From: Nectonema munidae
Lineage: Eukaryota; Nematomorpha; Nectonematoida; Nectonematidae
Length of the DNA stretch: 64,000 nt
Assembly (NCBI GenBank): GCA_030549495.1
Contig: JAUIRK010000969.1
Coordinates: forward strand, 62,001-126,000
Direction of reading: 5' to 3'
A program made the position numbers and the translations under genes. Of the stretch, positions 58,301 to 64,000 are shown in pieces (positions within the stretch are counted from its first letter, which is position 1; each line of letters begins with the position of its first letter). Below the pieces are notes generated by a model that made no database searches, had not been told where the DNA came from, and was given only the letters and a program-made list of their open reading frames with translations.

Positions 58301-58439
58301 ACCCTCACATACACAATAGAATTAATGAATAAATCATGAATATATAAAGAAAAGTAATTAGTAAGTAAATACATCGTATAAGTGTGTCTTTTCAGATGAG
58401 TGAACTAATTTAATTAAGTATTCTCTGTCATGGATAAAT

Positions 58440-58755
58440 ATGCAACATGCACGCACGCACACAGATATAAGTGCGCCTTCCTCAATATTCAGATTTAGAA
58501 GGGGAGAGAGGCAAGCACGCACATTCTTCAGCTACGCACAATGCACACGTTGTATCACGCACTCGCACACAAAGGCCACTCCAATCAATACTACTCCTCT
58601 CTTCTGTTCTACGTGCGTGACGTTTGATCTACCGTTTACTCTCACTCTGTCAATGCATCATTCAATCCAAGTTAGGCATCATCTCATTCCTGTAAGTTCA
58701 TTCCGAAATATCTTTCTCCCATGCCGAACACAAACAAGATTTTTTAAATAAATAT
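58440..58755 (+). other. GC-richer open stretch of unknown nature
   Basis: A 103-codon frame rich in His, Thr and Arg, starting with a (CACG)n-like tract, has no recognisable domain. The composition suggests an element untranslated region or simple sequence more than a gene. Confidence 0.25.
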
Positions 58756-58759
58756 ATCA

Positions 58760-59840
58760 ATTAAATGTGTAAAAAAGGAGAAGACGATGACTTAAATTTT
58801 AAGATTTATTTTGCAAATTAGTACCTAAATTTCCAAAATTACGTTTGTAATTTCTTATTGCTATTCTTAAGCAACGATGTAACTGAAGGTCTGTTAGTAG
58901 ACATATATTTATTTTCATCGTTTTTATATGCCCGAATGCTGATTCACATAAGCATTTTAAGAAAAATAGACGTTAAACAAGGTACATTTTTCGAGAAGTG
59001 CATACTTTCCAGACAAGAAACCAGAAACTTGAGTCAAAAAACCGTGTTTTCATTTTTAAATCATTTTTAATACTTCAAGATCAAAAGAACATTCTTTAAT
59101 TTGTAGTATTTTAGCTAAGTTTTTGGCAAGTGCACAACCATTTGCTCTAAAAGGAAAACAGATAAATTTTACAAGCGCTTCCAGGTTCCTTATCTACAAA
59201 ATTGTTTGAACTGCTTTGCGCTCAAATTCTTATATAACGAAGGGCATACTTTTCCCCTCGGGCACTGTTTTGTGCCGCCATGATATTCACTATCAATCCT
59301 TGTTATCGCAACAGAACATTTAAATAAACTGTTCGGGTAATGAAATTTTCGGTTCGTCGAAGAAAGAATACTTTTGGTGTCAAATTTTATAAAGTTTGTA
59401 TAATATATTTCTGAATTACTAATATAACTCAAATAATAATATATACTTTTATAAAAAAAATTAATCATTTTATCCTTCGGTATTCAAAGATGAAAAGATA
59501 AGAAAGACTAATTCGGTTACGCTGAATATACTCATTTTTTTCTAATTTTAAATAATATATAAAACCATTTGAAACTTAAATTAAACATTCTAAACATTTT
59601 TTCCACACCGGGCTCCAGCGTCTAGAAATTTGAAACACAACTCAACCCTTTTAACCCCAATGGAACCCCAGGGTAAATTATAGTTTAAATTTTCTAATCA
59701 TAAATTTCAGCTGGAAAATCACTTGCCAGTCATTTGAATAAGAGCCCATGCATTTTTGAGCAGGGCATATATTTTTTATAGCACATAACTATATAAGACT
59801 CTATAATTTAAAGCTTAACATGTTTATCCCTATTAATTCC
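58760..59840. other. AT-rich DNA
   Basis: No genes recognised. The ORF at 58858-59070 has no motif. Confidence 0.4.
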
Positions 59841-59846
59841 TGTAAC

Positions 59847-60010
59847 CAAGCCCGTCGATAAGGGGGAGGGGCAAGGGAGAGCCCCTGGGATTTATTTTGC
59901 CAATATGAAACTCCTTTGAAATATATAAATGTATACACTTTCTTATATTTCCGGCCTCATTAAAATGAGCTTTGACCCCCTCCGTACTTGAAGTGGGCGA
60001 CGGGGCTAAT
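59847..60010. mobile_element. MITE related to the 20588 element
   Basis: It starts CAAGCCCGTCGATAAGGGGG, matching the inverted right end of the MITE at 20588-20955. It ends near GGGCGACGGGGCTAA. Its GC content contrasts with the flanks. No clear target duplication, so it is an older copy. Confidence 0.65.
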
Positions 60011-61255
60011 TTAAACATCAAGTCCTTTATTCTAAAAATCTAATATATAGCATCTTCTTAGATATTCGTTTTATTTAATCTTTTAGTTATTTTAAAGGTT
60101 TCTTAGAATAGTTGGCAATGTTTTTACACTTTGCTTAAAATTTTTGTTAATAAAACTTAGTACAAATAATTTAATTTTCATGTAATTTTTAGCGTATAAC
60201 TTAGGGATTGGAACATCTAATTTATATAAATTTAAAGTTTGTAGAATATTTCTTCCAAAAATTTTAAACCTTCAATTTCTATTTAAAATGGCCAAATTTA
60301 TATTCACGGTTACATACCTGTCAATTCATAGACCCATATCCTAAATAAATATTCAAACAATTTACTTTACTGACTGAATACATGTGTAGATAGAATATGA
60401 AGATTATATAAGATGATTCTTTGTTTTTCTGTGTTACTAATCAAGCTTGGTAACATTTTGTTTTAAAATTTAATTTTAAGCAACAATGCATTTCAGTACA
60501 GAGTAATCAATCCACCTAACTGATTCATTTGATATGAAGCAGGCTTGTCGACAATTAGTGAGGTGAGATGCTGAGAAATATCGTTTAGCTCCTAATCAAT
60601 ATTGCATCGGATAGTGGGGTTGTCAAATAATCGGCTCTCGGATAAATGAGGTCGGACTGACCAATGAGTCCTCTAATACAACCCTTTCCATATGGTCTTT
60701 AGAAGACAGACATGTTTAACCTTTGAACACCAATTATAAAATCGGTTCAACCAAAAATTCAGCTTCCTAAAGATTTATAAAAGTGATCATTTTTAGTCAT
60801 GATATAAAACCTTCATTTGATTAGAGTTTAGCATATCTAATAGACTATACAGATAGACTGTGACCATCTGTTTCAATAACTGGTAAATGGAAATAAAGAG
60901 CTAATTACATCTGATTAGTAGTTATCATATATGAATGATTTTGTTCCCTTGTTGAGCTTGAAGAGTTGTTCACAAACTTTGTAAAAATTTTCTGCGTAAT
61001 GGTCTAACTATAATTTTTTAATAGCTAGGGTCTAATTTAAAAAAAAAGAAATCAACATATAAACTTCTGTACTAAAAAATCGATACATTTGTTAATTCAA
61101 ATGTCTGAACAATCCAAATCACAATGGGATGGATGGTATCTGTTTTGTCTAAACCAGTTTGTCTAAATTTGGCTCTGTTTTGGCCAATGCAACTCCAATA
61201 TCATTATTCACTTCCAATCTGTTTCGGGATTTGGTTTCAACGGCAAGTAGCATGC
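60011..61255. other. Intergenic DNA with a Tigger-like remnant end
   Basis: TCTCGGATAAATGAGGTCGG then ACTGA near 60638-60662 resembles the right end of a pogo/Tigger non-autonomous element. Its left partner was not found. Nothing else recognised. Confidence 0.35.
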
Positions 61256-61259
61256 TTGC

Positions 61260-62727
61260 TCACATTTATATGTAGTGGTAAATCGAATCAGAACTTTTAG
61301 AGCAATCTTTGCAAGCATAGAACTCTTCCATTTCAATCGAAAATCGGTATGAGAAATTTCAGAAAAATATGTTTTGGACGTCCTCAATCATTAACCAAAT
61401 CAATAAACTTCTTGAAATAAGAAGTCTTCTGAAACCAGATTACTAATCGAGATTATAAACGGGTTTTTGATAAATTTATAGTATTTTTCAAATTTTTGTA
61501 GATTAAGAAAATAAAAAGAAATTTTTTGGCATGCTACACGGTGTTTTATGGCCTTCAGGACATCTTTTTTAATGAAAGTCTTATTTTCATCGACAAATAT
61601 GTTCGAAAATCAAGCAAAATTTTTATTGTCAAAGAACGCAATTATCCCAGCTTCCTTTCAAAAGCTGTCCTTTTTTTATTACAATGGAGTACTGCCTTCC
61701 CTGGATTTCTTTCCATAGTATCGCTTGGAAAATTTCCCTTTGGAAAGCCACCTCACGTTTGAATGCAGCAATAGTTTTTCAAATCTGAAAACAAACACAC
61801 TGGGTTCTAATTACATCTGGAGATTTTTGCTTATCCAGGTTCCGACTTAATACCATGTGCTGTAAAAAATGTATCATTTTGTCAAATGTTTCTCTTACAG
61901 TTGTTCTATTGCTGAGTTTCGCAAAATACAAAATTGTCTACTCGGTTCTTGTCATATACATATTGTACGTAAATGAAAAGCTGAGATAAGTTTGCAGCAT
62001 CCATCGTTTCATTAAGCTGAATTGAAAAGAAGTTGAAAATCGAATTCCAAATCAATAAAACCATGTCTGACATGTTATCAGACATCTCTCCTATTACCTT
62101 CTAACGGTATCGTTTGACAGGAAGATATGCTTCAACTTTACAACTTCAGAACTTCTTAGCACATTCAATATATCTTTGCTGCAAGGTAATATCAACTGCT
62201 CTGTTAGGTTGTGGGACTTTTGGAAAACAAATATTTTTTTGAAACTTTTCAAACATGCTTAATATTTTGCAAAAACATTCCTATGTTATTTATCAAACAT
62301 GAATTTGTGCAATCGTCCAGCCAATAGTTTTGTTTACCTAACTCGAGTGCTTCACTACCAAGCTTCACTTGACGTTCTTTAAAAAATTGGATGCTAACAC
62401 TTCAGAACACAAAGGGCACATATGTTCCTCTTCCTCTCCAGACTTTAATTCCATAAAACGAAATTTAAAGTGTGGCGCTTCATATTTCATTTTTTCTTAA
62501 ATGCCATTAAGAAAAATGCACATTTACAAATTAGGCCTGAAAAGCAATAAAAGAAAAAAATAGTACTCAATTCAAGGACTAACTTATTTATTCTTTTTAA
62601 ATATGTTTTATTCGCAAAAATGGCAAATGACCCAACATGGCTACAATATTTTGCCAAAAACGTTTCACTCACTGTCCCCTTATGGAACTTCTTCGCGGCA
62701 CCACGGACTCCAGTTTGAAAACCACTG
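61260..62727 (-). mobile_element. hAT transposon (ZBED-type), degraded
   Basis: The right end is CCAGTTTGAAAACCACTG (to 62727), the reverse of the common hAT start CAGTGGTTTTCAAACTGG. On the minus strand, from about 62490, a BED-finger-like stretch EEEEHMCPLCSEVLASNFLK precedes FNFFSIQLNETMDAANLSQL and FIYVQYVYDKNRVDNFVFCE near 61960-62040, the start of the ZBED-type transposase core. The downstream part is heavily broken. The other end is not identified. Confidence 0.8.
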
Positions 62728-63690
62728 AAATAGAAGGGTGATGCAATCAGAATTACAAACAAGGTAATTTGACTTCATAAAATCTGCGCAGTTGTGGTGG
62801 GATTGAGAGCTTACCGTGAAAGTAAAATGTCGGGTAATAATGGTGGTGTGTTCATTGGACAAAAATTATTTTATAATAAATTTAGAAAATTATAATAAAA
62901 AAAAGTTCGCCCACTCAAAATTTTGAGGATGAATGTTAGAGATGCATGTAAGTCGGATTTAGATAAGGAACATGAGTAGCATTTATGTATTTCACATTTG
63001 GATGAGTCGTTGGCAATATATGCCTTTTTAATATTTCTTATAAACTAGAAAATTAAAATTTTTCTTTTTGATAAATCAATTCAATTGTGTAATTCTGCTT
63101 ACTCTATAGCGCCCTTTTGATATGAAGCGCGAAAGTGATTTGACATACGCATTGCGAGTGTCGACCTAATAACACCACATTTTGAGTATCGCTACAACAA
63201 AACTTTATTTATTAATCGAATGCAAAAAGAAGGCAAATATTTTATTTTTAAAATATAGATAAGGGACTCGCATTAAATGGCCTATCTTTGCCTTTGATAC
63301 TCTACCTATTACCACGGTTAAGAATTTGGCACAAAAGGAAATACATTTAAAAAGTAGACTAATAAAAAAAAGATACTCAAAATAGGAAAAAGAATGTCTT
63401 TGTTTAGGCATTGTAAGAGGGTTAATTAATTTTAAAATAGTAAATATAAGATACAACTGATTTTTAAAAACAGGCATTTTCAACGCTACTTCAAACACAC
63501 CCCTTTCAAATTTGCTAAAATTTATAATTTCGCATGATTAAAATGATTTTGTTCAGTTGTAACGACAGCCAGCCGACTTCAGAAGTGTATAAGATAATAG
63601 ATCAAAAAACATTTAACGATGTAACACAATTATTTTATGAAGTCTCATCTTGAAATATAGTTATAACGAAAATGTCGGTTTATTTTTTGC
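62728..63690. other. AT-rich intergenic DNA
   Basis: No recognised genes. The minus-strand ORF at 63205-63498 has no motif. Confidence 0.4.
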
Positions 63691-63699
63691 CTTGTTTGC

Positions 63700-64000
63700 G
63701 TTCCATTGTGAAATGCTCGCGTGACACACTTCGCCGACGTCTGCTCATCATGATTATCATGAGTCTCCTTTTTTGTTACATAGTTTGCATTTGTAAATAT
63801 TCGTAGAAGAGATGGAATCAACGACCTTCAAAACTTTGCAAGTCACATGAAATGCAATAAAACTTCTGTCCAGCGAACACCCTTCACGAATGTCTAAGCT
63901 CTTCAAAAGCTGTCATTGCTTAGGTCGTAAAAACTCGGAAATCTTTTGCATTGATCTTCAGCACGAAAACTTAGACACCGTTCCTTCCAGCCTGATACTC
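63700..64000 (-). other. GC-richer stretch at the window end, possibly part of a gene
   Basis: The minus strand has an open stretch of about 50 codons ending in STNIYKCKLCNKKGDS (near 63770-63910), with a Cys pair that could begin a zinc finger. It is cut by the window edge, so I cannot identify it. Confidence 0.25.

Noticed and set aside
58440-58751. His/Thr-rich 103-codon ORF as a gene
   Set aside because: Its start is simple sequence and it has no domain. It is kept only as an unexplained GC-richer stretch.

Overview
This is eukaryotic nuclear DNA, very AT-rich (roughly 70%) and dense in transposable elements. There is no operon structure, no bacterial ribosome-binding signal and no ribosomal RNA. 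The mix of hAT, pogo/Tigger, piggyBac, IS630/Tc1-like and CR1/L2-like elements, a tRNA-derived SINE, and one animal-type GPI-anchor gene fits a metazoan. An arthropod with an AT-rich, repeat-swollen genome, such as a parasitic copepod, is my best guess. That guess is inference and is not shown by any single feature.

The only convincing complete host gene is an intronless PIG-V homologue (GPI mannosyltransferase 2) on the plus strand at 27562-29079. Nearly everything else recognisable is a transposon or a decayed piece of one.

Left part (1-26.6 kb). The window opens in the C-terminal half of an unclassified transposase-like protein, followed by a left-only array of ~150-bp tandem repeats. Next comes the most striking object: a giant inverted repeat. 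Its left arm is at about 2205-5389 and its right arm at about 21598-26545, around a 16-kb spacer. Both arms carry the same mirror-image array of about eleven ~150-bp units. The right arm was later split by a hAT element. The spacer is a graveyard of nested elements: three hAT remnants or elements, several hAT-type MITEs with 8-bp target duplications, two foldback elements, a SINE, a PHD-finger ORF, a Tigger transposase and a Tigger-like MITE.

Middle (26.6-46 kb). After PIG-V come a GC-richer hairpin-rich patch near 30.0-30.2 kb, a possible minus-strand exon near 31.8-31.9 kb, an IS630/Tc1-like transposase, a minus-strand CR1/L2-like LINE fragment, a second transposase-like protein related to the one at the window start, and C2H2 zinc-finger-like fragments beside a poly-C MITE with a perfect 8-bp target duplication.

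Right part (46-64 kb). This holds three SINE copies, a foldback element with 21-bp internal repeats, and a piggyBac transposase broken up by other insertions including a reverse-transcriptase fossil. A ZBED-type hAT lies near the right end. The rest is AT-rich DNA in which I recognise nothing.
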